Source: Ruminococcus_C sp963590855 | Lineage (GTDB): Bacteria; Bacillota; Clostridia; Oscillospirales; Ruminococcaceae | DNA: 64,000 nt | Direction: 5' to 3' | Assembly (NCBI GenBank): GCA_963590855.1 | Contig: CAVAQT010000001.1 | Span: forward strand, 1 to 64,000 | In this document: piece by piece, positions 1-8,224 of the stretch | Position numbering within the stretch: the first letter of the stretch is position 1 | Layout of the letters: each line of letters begins with the position of its first letter | The notes under the pieces: model-generated | Seen by the model: only the letters and a program-made list of their open reading frames with translations | Databases searched by the model: none | What the model was told of the DNA's origin: nothing | Translations under genes and position numbers: made by a program

Positions 1-1386
1 CTTTGTAATATTGAAATACAATTTCTGCAAATACAACTGTGTACCATCCTCTGCCCGCTTGTAAAAACTTTCTGTCTGCTGCTTATAGAGAAGTGTAGCA
101 TAATCTTTCGGTACTTCTCCATTATCCACATAAATAGAAACATGATCTGAGTCCATGTAAACGACTCGGTTGGTATCTAAACTATTTGAACCTGTCACAA
201 CAATCCAACCTCTGCTGGATTCTGCATTGGATGCCGGATTTTTCAAAAATACCCGATAAATGACATTGGTGTCATTTGAGGCTGTTTCCGGTGTTGTCCC
301 CTGTATCGTAGTATCATATTTCGCTTTAAAAGCCTCAACTGCTTTCGCGCCATCCGAATACGGGTCTGCATAAGAGCGAAATGTTCCGTCATATGCAGAA
401 AAAATAACATCGTGTCTTATCCAGCCGTGTGCAGCTAATTCTGCTTCGTCAGTATTATCGCCAGAACCAACATATTTCAAGGAATCCAAATCCAAATTAT
501 CTCCAATGTAAACGTAAACATTTTCGCGATTTGAATTCAGTTTAGAGGCATCATACTGTGCACCGGTTCCTGCTCCGTCATTTACATCTATACTCGGAAA
601 AGCATATGCACCATATAGATTTTCTCCATATGTACCACCTTCTGGAGTATACCATCTTTTTGAAAAAAAACAGTAAAACGGCATCTGAAACTGAATAAAC
701 TTTACACTGTTGCATGCATAGTCTGTTGTATTTATGACAAGTGTTTTGTTTCCCTTGTAATAATCCGGAAATGAAGCATCATTTCGGAAATCGTTTTGTT
801 TATTGTTATTCTCATCAAGCCATTTTTCCCAGTCGGCATACGTTTTAACACGTTCATCCAGCTGTTTCCATCCTTTGGTTTCTGTCGTTGTAATCGTTTT
901 CTTTACTACCGGATATGCACTCACATCCGTATAATTCGTCTTTAAAACCAGACTACAGCTCTGCTCCGACTGCACCGCAGCATACCCATCGCAGGAAACA
1001 GCAACATTTACTTCCTGGCTGGTTTTGTTTGCTGGCTGATAGGTCAGCGTCACTGTAAATACCGCATTGGCATCGCTGCTTGCGCCGGTGATCTGATACT
1101 TTTCCTCGGTATCACTGCTGCTCAAAAGCGTCACGCCTCTTCCGGCATCTGAACACAGAATCCCCTCGGCACTCTGCTTTACCTCGTCCCAGTTCCAATA
1201 CCGGCTCTGGGGCAGCTGTGTTTGCAGTTCGTCCGCCAGATTGTTCGCCACGGTCTGATAGTTCTGGATCTTCGCCGCCTGCACATAGGCAGAGATATTG
1301 GGTGCACACAGCGCTGCAATGATCGCCATAATCACCAGCACCACGATCAGCTCCACAAGAGAAAAGCCTTTTCGATTTTGTTTCAT
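1..1386 (-). CDS. Very large type IV prepilin-like protein (3' end outside window)
   Basis: The frame is open from an ATG at 1386 to the window edge (462 codons, no stop), so the C-terminus is missing. The N-terminus is a class III prepilin signal: a short basic leader, the cleavage motif KGFSLVEL with the conserved Glu at +5, and a hydrophobic helix rich in Val, Ile and Ala. The rest is a long polar exported domain rich in Tyr, Asn, Asp and Ser. Typical major pilins have 130-180 residues, so this is at least three times longer and may be a tip pilin or adhesin. It is last in the pilus operon, about 60 bp after pilT. The prepilin signal is plain; the adhesin role is inference. Confidence 0.8.
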   Translation of the reverse strand, partial: MKQNRKGFSLVELIVVLVIMAIIAALCAPNISAYVQAAKIQNYQTVANNLADELQTQLPQSRYWNWDEVKQSAEGILCSDAGRGVTLLSSSDTEEKYQITGASSDANAVFTVTLTYQPANKTSQEVNVAVSCDGYAAVQSEQSCSLVLKTNYTDVSAYPVVKKTITTTETKGWKQLDERVKTYADWEKWLDENNNKQNDFRNDASFPDYYKGNKTLVINTTDYACNSVKFIQFQMPFYCFFSKRWYTPEGGTYGENLYGAYAFPSIDVNDGAGTGAQYDASKLNSNRENVYVYIGDNLDLDSLKYVGSGDNTDEAELAAHGWIRHDVIFSAYDGTFRSYADPYSDGAKAVEAFKAKYDTTIQGTTPETASNDTNVIYRVFLKNPASNAESSRGWIVVTGSNSLDTNRVVYMDSDHVSIYVDNGEVPKDYATLLYKQQTESFYKRAEDGTQLYLQKLYFNITK

Positions 1387-1444
1387 CTCTCTCACCTCTC
1401 TGAAAATATACAGACGGACACGCCGGAGCGTGCCCAGATAACGC

Positions 1445-2494
1445 TTAACTTAACAGATCCAAGATCTCATTCTTGTTGTTGGATACCCGGATTGCATCCT
1501 CCCGACGGATCGTGCCGGCTCTCACCAGACGCGCCAGGTCGGCGTTCAGTGTGTGCATGCCCAGCGCTGCGCCGGACTGCATTACAGTTGCCAGCTGGAA
1601 GCACTTGTTGTCACGGATCAGACTGCCCACAGCGTCCGTTCCCACCAGAATCTCTGTAGCAGCCACACGGCCGCCGCCCATTGCCAGCGGAATCAACGCC
1701 TGGGTAATAACGCCCTTCAAAATCGTGGACAGCTGCGTCCGGATCTGGTTCTGGGCGTGGGGCGGACAGCTGTCAATGATACGATCCAGGGTCTGCGCCG
1801 CACCGGTGGTGTGCAGGGTGGACATGACCAGGTGTCCGGTCTCGGCTGCGGTAACAGCGGCGGAAATGGTCTCATAGTCACGCATTTCTCCCACCAGGAT
1901 GACATCCGGGTCTTCACGAAGCGCCGAGCGCAGGGATGCCGCAAAGCTCTTGGTGTCCACGCCGATCTCGCGCTGATGGATGACGGACATGCCCGACTCA
2001 TAAACGTATTCCACAGGGTCTTCGATGGTGATGATATGCTCCGAACGGTTCTTGTTGATGTAATCGATCATGGCGGACAGAGTGGTGGACTTACCGCTTC
2101 CCGTCGGGCCTGTCACCAGGATCAGGCCTCTGGGCTGGTCTGCCAGATTTTGCAGCACCTTCGGCATCTGGAGTTGTTCCAGCGTCGGGATGGTGTTGTT
2201 CAGCAGTCGGATGGTCGCCGCCACCTTTTTCATCTGCCGGAACACGTTGACACGCTGACGGCAATAGTCCGGCGTCTCAATGGCAAAGTCCACGTCGTCG
2301 CCGTTTTCCAGCTGCACACGCTGTTCATCGCTGAGCATGGACAGGATCATTTCCCGGGTCTCTGCCGCCGGGAACGAAAAGCCGCTGTCCAGCAGCTGTC
2401 CGTGGATGCGGAACGAAACCGGCATTCCCTCGCTGATATGGATATCCGAGCATTTTTTCTCCCGGGCTTTCATAATGAGTTCGTTCATTGTCAT
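1445..2494 (-). CDS. pilT: Twitching motility / pilus retraction ATPase PilT
   Basis: A 349-residue cytoplasmic ATPase of the GspE/PilT secretion superfamily. The sequence shows Walker A GPTGSGKS (about residues 129-136), an Asp box (TIEDPVEYV), a Walker B region (ILVGEMRD) and a His box (STLHTTGAAQTLDRII). The short N-terminal domain, the PilT-like C-terminal motif around AVGSLIRDNK, and the absence of both the MshEN domain and the tetracysteine motif separate it from PilB. PilT depolymerises pili, giving twitching motility or retraction for adhesion and DNA uptake. The ATG at 2494 has AAAGGATGG nine bases upstream. Retraction rather than a second assembly ATPase is inferred from the family. 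Confidence 0.92.
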   Translation of the reverse strand: MTMNELIMKAREKKCSDIHISEGMPVSFRIHGQLLDSGFSFPAAETREMILSMLSDEQRVQLENGDDVDFAIETPDYCRQRVNVFRQMKKVAATIRLLNNTIPTLEQLQMPKVLQNLADQPRGLILVTGPTGSGKSTTLSAMIDYINKNRSEHIITIEDPVEYVYESGMSVIHQREIGVDTKSFAASLRSALREDPDVILVGEMRDYETISAAVTAAETGHLVMSTLHTTGAAQTLDRIIDSCPPHAQNQIRTQLSTILKGVITQALIPLAMGGGRVAATEILVGTDAVGSLIRDNKCFQLATVMQSGAALGMHTLNADLARLVRAGTIRREDAIRVSNNKNEILDLLS

Positions 2495-2518
2495 GGCGGT
2501 ATACCATCCTTTCTCTGT

Positions 2519-4204
2519 TTAATCGGAATAATAAGCGATCTTCATAACTTCTTCCGGCGTAGTCACGCCTTCTTTTACCAGGTCGATGGCGCTGTCCATC
2601 AGGCTGCGCATGCCCTGGGTCTTTTTCGCATACTCCAGCATTTCCTGGCTGTCTGCGCTTTTGGCGATCATTCGCTTCAATGTCTTATCGATATAGACCA
2701 TCTCGTGAATGGAGATACGTCCCTTATAGCCGGTATTGTTGCACACCTTGCAGCCCTTGCCCCGGGTAATCATGGGGATGCCGTCGCCCACAATGGCGAT
2801 ATCATCTGCTGTCGCCGGCTCTTCGTATTTACAGAACTGGCATACCTTGCGCACCAGACGCTGCGCCACGATGCCGACCACGGAGTTGGAGATCAGATAC
2901 GGCGCAACGCCCATGTCCGCCAGACGAACGATGGAAGAGATCGCGTCGTTGGTATGCAGGGTGGAAACTACCAGATGTCCGGTGATTGCCGAACGAACGG
3001 AAATCTCCGCTGTTTCTGCGTCACGGGTCTCACCGATCATGATGATATCCGGGTCCTGACGCAGCAGAGCGCGAAGTCCCACGGCGAAGGTCATGCCGGC
3101 AGTCACATTGACTGACGTCTGTGTGATGTTGGGCAGGTCTTTTTCCACCGGATCCTCGATGGTAGAGATGTTTACCGGACGCTGCGCCAAATGCTGCAAT
3201 ACCATGTAAAGAGTCGTAGTCTTACCGGAACCCGTCGGGCCGGTAATATAGATAATGCCGTTTGGCGCAGACATCATCTTCATCAGCATGTTGTAGGAAT
3301 ACTCGTTCATGCCGAAGTGTCCGGCGTGGTCGATCTTGGTGTCTGAAACCAGATAACGCATAACGATCTTTTCCCCATGCGTGGTGGGCAGGATGGAGAT
3401 ACGCATACTGATATCAATGCCTTCCAGCACGGCATGAAAATTGCCGTCCTGGGGAATACGTTTTTCGGCAATATTCAGGTTACTCATGATCTTGATACGG
3501 GCAACAATGGAGTTATGCAGCGCCTTTTCCAGGGTCAGATAGCTAATCATCTGTCCGTCGATACGCATACGCACCTGAGTGAAATCCTTAAACGGCTCAA
3601 TGTGGATATCGCTGGCGTTGGTGCTGTAGCCGCGCACTAGCAGCGAGTTAATCAGCTTGATAATCGGCACATCGTCGTCGGCATCGTCAGCGGTGAGCTG
3701 CGGCACTTCGATATCCTCAGCGGAGATATTCGCCTTTTTCGCCGCCTGCTTGGTGCTGATCTCGGCATAATAATATTCGATTGCCTTCTCGATCCGCCTT
3801 TCCTCGCATAGCAGTACTTCCAACGGCATATCTACAATCTGCCGAATATCCTCCTGCGCATAAAAATTTAGCGGATCAGACATCGCCAACTGCAGTTTTC
3901 CGTCATTTTCCGAAAGTACAATGACATTATACTTTTCTGCCAATTGCTTCGGGATTTTTGCCACAACATCTATATCAACTTCATATTCTTCCAGGTTCAC
4001 CAACTGAAGATCCAGTTTTTTTCCCAGTGCCTGCAAGACCTGCGTCTCCGTTACAAAACCCATTTCTTTCAGCAGTGTGCCAAACCGCACTTTTTTTCCG
4101 GTTTGCGTTTTCTGGAACTGTAATGCCTGATCGATCTGTTCCTGCGTGATATAGCCGTATTCCTTTAACACTTCACCGATTGGTAAATTCTGCAATACTC
4201 TCAC
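2519..4204 (-). CDS. pilB: Type IV pilus assembly / type II secretion ATPase PilB (GspE)
   Basis: A 561-residue extension ATPase. An N-terminal MshEN-like domain (about 1-150, a possible c-di-GMP-binding fold) is followed by the N1 and C-terminal ATPase domains. Walker A GPTGSGKTTT lies near residue 320, the Asp box is TIEDPVEKDLP, and Walker B is IIMIGETRD. A tetracysteine zinc motif, CQFC ... CKVC, spans about residues 451-491, as in PilB/GspE and unlike PilT. The first possible start is GTG at 4204; a TTG at 4195, eight bases after AAAGG, would drop three residues and looks at least as good. It sits between the minor pilin genes and pilT. Whether the MshEN domain binds c-di-GMP is not visible here. 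Confidence 0.93.
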   Translation of the reverse strand: MRVLQNLPIGEVLKEYGYITQEQIDQALQFQKTQTGKKVRFGTLLKEMGFVTETQVLQALGKKLDLQLVNLEEYEVDIDVVAKIPKQLAEKYNVIVLSENDGKLQLAMSDPLNFYAQEDIRQIVDMPLEVLLCEERRIEKAIEYYYAEISTKQAAKKANISAEDIEVPQLTADDADDDVPIIKLINSLLVRGYSTNASDIHIEPFKDFTQVRMRIDGQMISYLTLEKALHNSIVARIKIMSNLNIAEKRIPQDGNFHAVLEGIDISMRISILPTTHGEKIVMRYLVSDTKIDHAGHFGMNEYSYNMLMKMMSAPNGIIYITGPTGSGKTTTLYMVLQHLAQRPVNISTIEDPVEKDLPNITQTSVNVTAGMTFAVGLRALLRQDPDIIMIGETRDAETAEISVRSAITGHLVVSTLHTNDAISSIVRLADMGVAPYLISNSVVGIVAQRLVRKVCQFCKYEEPATADDIAIVGDGIPMITRGKGCKVCNNTGYKGRISIHEMVYIDKTLKRMIAKSADSQEMLEYAKKTQGMRSLMDSAIDLVKEGVTTPEEVMKIAYYSD

Positions 4205-4228
4205 CTTTCCCCTATTGTTTCATCTTTA

Positions 4229-4274
4229 GGCAACACCGCACAGAACCGCCAAGCGGGCTTTGTGCGGTGCTGCC
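4229..4274 (-). repeat. Strong intra-operon hairpin between minor pilin gene and pilB
   Basis: Two 14-base arms (4229-4242 and 4261-4274, one G-T mismatch) flank an 18-base loop. The stem reads GGCAGCACCGCACA on the minus strand. It begins just after the stop of the upstream minor pilin gene and is not followed by a T-run, so it is more likely an mRNA stabiliser, processing site, partial attenuator or REP-like palindrome than a full terminator. Confidence 0.7.
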
Positions 4275-4275
4275 T

Positions 4276-4881
4276 TTATTCCAGACTACCGATGTATAAA
4301 TATGCGGACGTTCCTGTGTTGCTGTAAATATGCGTTGAATCCGCGGCAGTTGTCACATTCACACCGCTGTTTTTCAATGCTACAGTACGTTCTTCCGAAT
4401 AATACACAGTATTATTCCGCTTGATTTTCACCGTTACCACAACAGCATTTCCAGTGCTGCTCTGCACATCTATATCAGCATCAAAATTCCCCAGTTTGCA
4501 AAGAACATTACGGATCTCATTTTTGCTGTCCTCTGCGTCAGAGTAATATAAATAGCCGATCTCCTGTAGTTCCTTTTTACCATCATCGCCATCTCCAACA
4601 GAAAGCAATACCTGATGGGCACAATCAGCTTTATGAGCAAGTGCGGAAAGCCCGCTCTTGTCTCCGCCGATCTCTGTCGCATACGCCAAATGGTTTTCCA
4701 GCTGTTCCATCACCGCAATGCCCTTGGACTGAGCGTTGAACATAATGACATTCTGACAGAAAATGCGCATGGCATTCAGCAGGATCGCCGAAGCAGTGGT
4801 CACCAGAATGCCGATCAGCAGGACGGTTACGACTTCTTCTGCCAGCGTAAAGCCTTTTCGGTTTTTGCAAGTTCTCCGCAT
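4276..4881 (-). CDS. Minor pilin-like protein (type IV prepilin)
   Basis: A 201-residue protein with a class III signal: basic leader MRRTCKNRKG, then FTLAEEVVTVLLIGILV with Glu at +5 and a hydrophobic helix. The exported part is a mixed alpha/beta globular domain with no recognised family. It is one of three consecutive pseudopilin-like genes between pilO and pilB, the usual place for minor pilins that prime pilus assembly or form the tip. The start at 4881 has AAAGGAGG upstream. Membership of the pilin superfamily rests on the N-terminus; its order in the fibre is unknown. Confidence 0.85.
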   Translation of the reverse strand: MRRTCKNRKGFTLAEEVVTVLLIGILVTTASAILLNAMRIFCQNVIMFNAQSKGIAVMEQLENHLAYATEIGGDKSGLSALAHKADCAHQVLLSVGDGDDGKKELQEIGYLYYSDAEDSKNEIRNVLCKLGNFDADIDVQSSTGNAVVVTVKIKRNNTVYYSEERTVALKNSGVNVTTAADSTHIYSNTGTSAYLYIGSLE

Positions 4882-4946
4882 CTGGTTTTCCTCCTTTGGC
4901 AGCCCGGAGTCTGTTTCACATTTGCATTAAGCAAACTATTCCTTTT

Positions 4947-5246
4947 TTAAGATTTCGGGCAATATTTCACAAAGCCGCCTACCGATCGCTTTTGCACCGG
5001 CACTGTAAACGTTTGCGATGTGCCGTCTTTTCCGGTCACGGTGACGATCTCGTCTGTCACAACAGCATTCTCGCTGTCCAAATCCGCCGCTGCCTCTTTC
5101 CGATCCTGATTTTTCAGCCTTGCGCCGGAATTGATAAAGTTCGACCCGGATGCAATGCCAATCATGCCAATGGCAAAAGACATGGAGATCATTGCAAAAG
5201 CAATGACTACTTCTACTACAGTTGTTCCTTTATGCTGCTTTTGCAT
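4947..5246 (-). CDS. Small minor pilin-like protein
   Basis: A 99-residue product starting at ATG 5246, chosen because AAAGGAG lies nine bases upstream; an in-frame ATG at 5255 directly abuts the ribosome site, and a longer frame to 5321 would overlap the previous gene. The N-terminus MQKQHKGTTVVEVVIAFAM is a prepilin signal with Glu at +5 and a helix rich in small and aliphatic residues. The remainder is short and polar and ends near a Val/Gly/Lys-rich strand. By position and size it could be a GspI- or GspJ-like subunit. The prepilin signal is seen; the subunit assignment is open. Confidence 0.75.
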   Translation of the reverse strand: MQKQHKGTTVVEVVIAFAMISMSFAIGMIGIASGSNFINSGARLKNQDRKEAAADLDSENAVVTDEIVTVTGKDGTSQTFTVPVQKRSVGGFVKYCPKS

Positions 5247-5260
5247 ATGCTGCATCTCCT

Positions 5261-5809
5261 TTACAGATGATAATAAACCGCCGGCTGCCAGGAGCCGCTT
5301 TCCGCCTTCATTTTCGCGCAAACCTCGGCGAGTTCCTTTTCTATTGTGTTATTGTCTTTGTCCTTGCCGGTCGTCTTTCGGGTCACCTTTGCGGTGAGAT
5401 AGATCTCTCCTGTTGTCCGGGGCGAGGACGGGTTCACCACAGAATGATTCACCGTCACGGTACAAGTCCAGTTTTCGGCATCCGGAAACAAAATCGTATA
5501 GGTCACTGCGGTATTGCTCTCGCTGACATACACGCTTTGATAGGTCACCGGATTGCCGGACGCATCCTTTTTCGGGTTGCCGGCTTCATCCTTTTCCTCC
5601 TGGCCTTCTTTGCAGATGTCTGACTGCACCAGTTCAATGGCGGACTCTGCGTAGAACTTCGCCTGCAGCCGATTGTTCTCCTCCTGCTCCCGCATAAAGT
5701 ACATCCGGTCTACCAGAATGATGCCGGCAGAGATCAGGGAGATCATCAGCATGACCAGTACCGCCCATAAAATGGCCGAGCCTTTTCGCTGTGCTGTTTT
5801 GCATTTCAT
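5261..5809 (-). CDS. PilX/GspK-like minor pilin component
   Basis: A 182-residue protein starting MKCKTAQRKGSAILWAVLVM, a variant pilin signal without the usual Glu at +5, followed by a hydrophobic segment to about residue 33. PilX and GspK-type subunits also often lack that Glu. The segment QEENNRLQAKFYAESAIELV resembles the helix following the transmembrane segment in PilX-type proteins. The exported domain is predicted beta-rich and has no recognisable enzyme motif. It is 14 bases downstream of pilO and followed closely by the next pilin-like gene, so it is probably cotranscribed. The PilX/GspK label is inferred from N-terminal pattern and context. Confidence 0.7.
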   Translation of the reverse strand: MKCKTAQRKGSAILWAVLVMLMISLISAGIILVDRMYFMREQEENNRLQAKFYAESAIELVQSDICKEGQEEKDEAGNPKKDASGNPVTYQSVYVSESNTAVTYTILFPDAENWTCTVTVNHSVVNPSSPRTTGEIYLTAKVTRKTTGKDKDNNTIEKELAEVCAKMKAESGSWQPAVYYHL

Positions 5810-5823
5810 AGGGCATCACCTGT

Positions 5824-6597
5824 TCACGCAGCATCCTGCTGCACGGTATCATCGGCTTCTTCTGTTGTATCTTCTGTATTTTTATCTGTATCTGTTTTCA
5901 GCGGACTCTGATACATATACGCAGTTATGGTCATGGTAAAGCTATACTGATCCTGGAATCGTGCGGTATTGTCTCCGCCGTTCTGGTCTGCAACTTCCTG
6001 CTTTTCCACACTGTTGAAGGTGTATGCCGTGATTCCCAGGAAAGAGACCCGATTCACAAAGTTCAGCATCTTCGTCATATCCTGATAGCTGCCCTCCATG
6101 GTATAAGTAAAGTCGCAGGCATATTCTCCGGTGGCAGTATAGCTTGCGCCGCCGTCTGCGCTGCCGTCGGTGCTTCCGGAAGTATCTGCGCTGCCGCTGA
6201 TGTCATCCGGAGAAGCCGTCACCAGATTTCCCTCGCCGTCGATATAATACTGCACCGTCTGGCCAATGGAAAGTCCGCTGACATTGACGCCGCACTCATT
6301 CATGACAAAAGTCAAAAAGCGGTCGATCCGCTCCGGGTCACTGAGGGGAAACAGCTTGTTGGTTTCGGTGCTGTTTTTCTCTTTCCAACCCTCCAGCTGC
6401 GACATATTCTGGTCATAGCTTTCGCTCTGCATCAACAGGTCAGAATACTGCTGGTTCAGATTTTCCAGATTGGTCTTCGCTTCGGACGCCTGGGTCAGAA
6501 GCGGTCGGATCAACAGCTGCACAAACAGTACAACGACCAGCACCACGCCCAGAACAGAAAGCAGGATCGCTTGCTTCCGTGTAATTTCTGTTGTCAT
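5824..6597 (-). CDS. pilO: PilO-like inner-membrane alignment protein
   Basis: A 257-residue bitopic protein: a short cytoplasmic start, one transmembrane helix (about 11-32), a coiled-coil stretch (about 35-80) rich in Glu, Gln, Asn and Leu, and a C-terminal ferredoxin-like domain interrupted by a Ser/Gly/Asp-rich insert around residues 135-155. PilO pairs with PilN to link the cytoplasmic PilM ring to the rest of the machine. The ATG overlaps the pilN stop (TAATG), indicating translational coupling. Family identity rests on order and topology rather than strong motifs. Confidence 0.8.
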   Translation of the reverse strand: MTTEITRKQAILLSVLGVVLVVVLFVQLLIRPLLTQASEAKTNLENLNQQYSDLLMQSESYDQNMSQLEGWKEKNSTETNKLFPLSDPERIDRFLTFVMNECGVNVSGLSIGQTVQYYIDGEGNLVTASPDDISGSADTSGSTDGSADGGASYTATGEYACDFTYTMEGSYQDMTKMLNFVNRVSFLGITAYTFNSVEKQEVADQNGGDNTARFQDQYSFTMTITAYMYQSPLKTDTDKNTEDTTEEADDTVQQDAA

Positions 6598-7265
6598 TAC
6601 TGCGCCGCCTCCGTTTCTGTTGTTGTAGTTTCTACAGGGTTTCCGTTCTCATCGGTGGCAGTCGTCTCTGCCGGCTTGAACACGGCGTTTACCGTATAGG
6701 TGTACGCGCCGTCCGCCAGAGAATAGCCGTCATAGGTGATCGACGAGAACAGTCCCAACCGTGTCAGATTTGCCACGAACGTGGAAACATACTGGCTGTC
6801 CGCCGAATCCGCCGCAATCGAAAGAGTCGTGCCGTCATAGGACAGCCCGGTGATCTCTGCGATCTGCAGCTCGCCGGCTGTCGGGCTGATGGTATCCTGA
6901 CAGCTCAAAAGCTGTTGGATCAGCTCATCGGAAAAGTTATCGCAGTATGTCTGCGAACCATCAATGGTCACGCGCACCTCGCTGTAGGCATTTCCGGCAG
7001 TCCGCAGGATGCCGATATCCGCCGCCACAGCGTTGGCGTTCTGGATCTTTTCCAACAGCACAGGATCGTTTGCCTTCGCCTCCATCTCCGTCACCAGCTT
7101 CTCCTGGGTATGAACATAGATCCTTGCACCGGCATAGCCGCCGCCCAGCAGCAGCACTGCCGCCGCACCCAGAATGCCATAGAGCATGCCCTTTTTCATG
7201 GTGTTCTTTTTGGGTGCAATAATAAGCGGATACAGGTTGATATCCTTCTTCGGTATTTTTGCCAT
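6597..7265 (-). CDS. pilN: PilN-like inner-membrane assembly protein
   Basis: A 222-residue bitopic protein. The N-terminus contains KKDINLYPL, matching the INLLP-type motif by which PilN docks on PilM, followed by a transmembrane helix at about residues 28-50 and a coiled-coil then globular extracytoplasmic domain. It lies between pilM and pilO in the standard pilMNO order; the start at 7265 follows GGAGGGATATCAC. A Thr/Glu-rich tail (about 205-222) is unusual. PilN recruits PilM and forms heterodimers with PilO at the assembly platform. Confidence 0.85.
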   Translation of the reverse strand: MAKIPKKDINLYPLIIAPKKNTMKKGMLYGILGAAAVLLLGGGYAGARIYVHTQEKLVTEMEAKANDPVLLEKIQNANAVAADIGILRTAGNAYSEVRVTIDGSQTYCDNFSDELIQQLLSCQDTISPTAGELQIAEITGLSYDGTTLSIAADSADSQYVSTFVANLTRLGLFSSITYDGYSLADGAYTYTVNAVFKPAETTATDENGNPVETTTTETEAAQ

Positions 7266-7286
7266 GTGATATCCCTCCTGTCTGGC

Positions 7287-8198
7287 TTAGTCTGAATAGC
7301 GGATAAGGCTTCCCAGCAGAACAATAAACTCTGCCGGATTCATATTTGCCGGAAGCGCCAGCTCATTGGACTGGAATTCCGGGAACGCCTGCACGGTCAC
7401 GCCGAAGTTTTCGGCATAGTGCGGAAAAAACTGTACGGAGTCACCGGGGAATCCGCAAAGATAAAAATCGGTAATATCAGAGCCGGTCTGCTCGGATTTG
7501 TTGAACTGGATGATGCTGTTGATGTTCTGCCCCACTTCCCGTTCAAAGCCGTCGTCCATGGGGTCTGCCAGGATGCGGCTGCGGCGGGTCATAACGAAAT
7601 TGTCGTTGGAGAACAGGCACTGCATCAGCATGCTCTTATCCAGGATAAACACGGCGTAGGTCTTTCCCTGGAGTGATTTCAGACGCTTCATCATCTTAAT
7701 GAGACAGTTCTGCACCAGGTCGATGACTTCCAGTTCGATCTTCGCCTCTTTGAACAGGTTGATATAACTGGTGATGAACTCCTTTGTGGAGACCACCGCC
7801 AGGATGCTGCACGAGCCGTCCTGGTTCTTGGGATTCACCACGGAATAGTCCACCAGCATATTCTGGATGCCCTCGGTATCCTTGAACTCCGCCCGGATGA
7901 GTTCCGGCACATTTTTCGGGTTCACCTGAGGAATTTTCAGGGGCTTTACGGTAATAGAACTGCCGTTCACCACCAGCGTTACGTCCTTTGTGGGCAGGCT
8001 GTACTTCTGCCACATTTGAGTGAGCGTATTCTGTAAGGAATAGCTGTTCATGATAATGCCGTTCAGAATGCAGCCCTCTTCCAGCGGCTCTTCGTAGCAA
8101 TTCAGCACCTGGAGTTTGTTTTTCACACAGCTGCCCGTGAGCACCTGTATCTTATTGTTGGTAATACAGACGTGAGCGGAAACATCCTTTTTCTTCAC
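7287..8198 (-). CDS. pilM: PilM-like actin-fold protein of the pilus assembly platform
   Basis: A 303-residue cytoplasmic protein without signal or membrane segment. Its length, the position directly upstream of pilN, and the N-terminal beta-hairpin pattern followed by a segment of the type LVVNGSSITVKPLKIPQV match PilM, an FtsA/actin-like protein that binds the pilN cytoplasmic peptide and forms a ring below the platform. The nucleotide-binding motifs are weak, as is common in divergent PilM/GspL proteins of monoderm bacteria. It is separated from pilN by 21 bases and from pilC by 26. Confidence 0.8.
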   Translation of the reverse strand: MKKKDVSAHVCITNNKIQVLTGSCVKNKLQVLNCYEEPLEEGCILNGIIMNSYSLQNTLTQMWQKYSLPTKDVTLVVNGSSITVKPLKIPQVNPKNVPELIRAEFKDTEGIQNMLVDYSVVNPKNQDGSCSILAVVSTKEFITSYINLFKEAKIELEVIDLVQNCLIKMMKRLKSLQGKTYAVFILDKSMLMQCLFSNDNFVMTRRSRILADPMDDGFEREVGQNINSIIQFNKSEQTGSDITDFYLCGFPGDSVQFFPHYAENFGVTVQAFPEFQSNELALPANMNPAEFIVLLGSLIRYSD

Positions 8199-8224
8199 GG
8201 AAATTCACCTCTTTTTCTCTTCTC

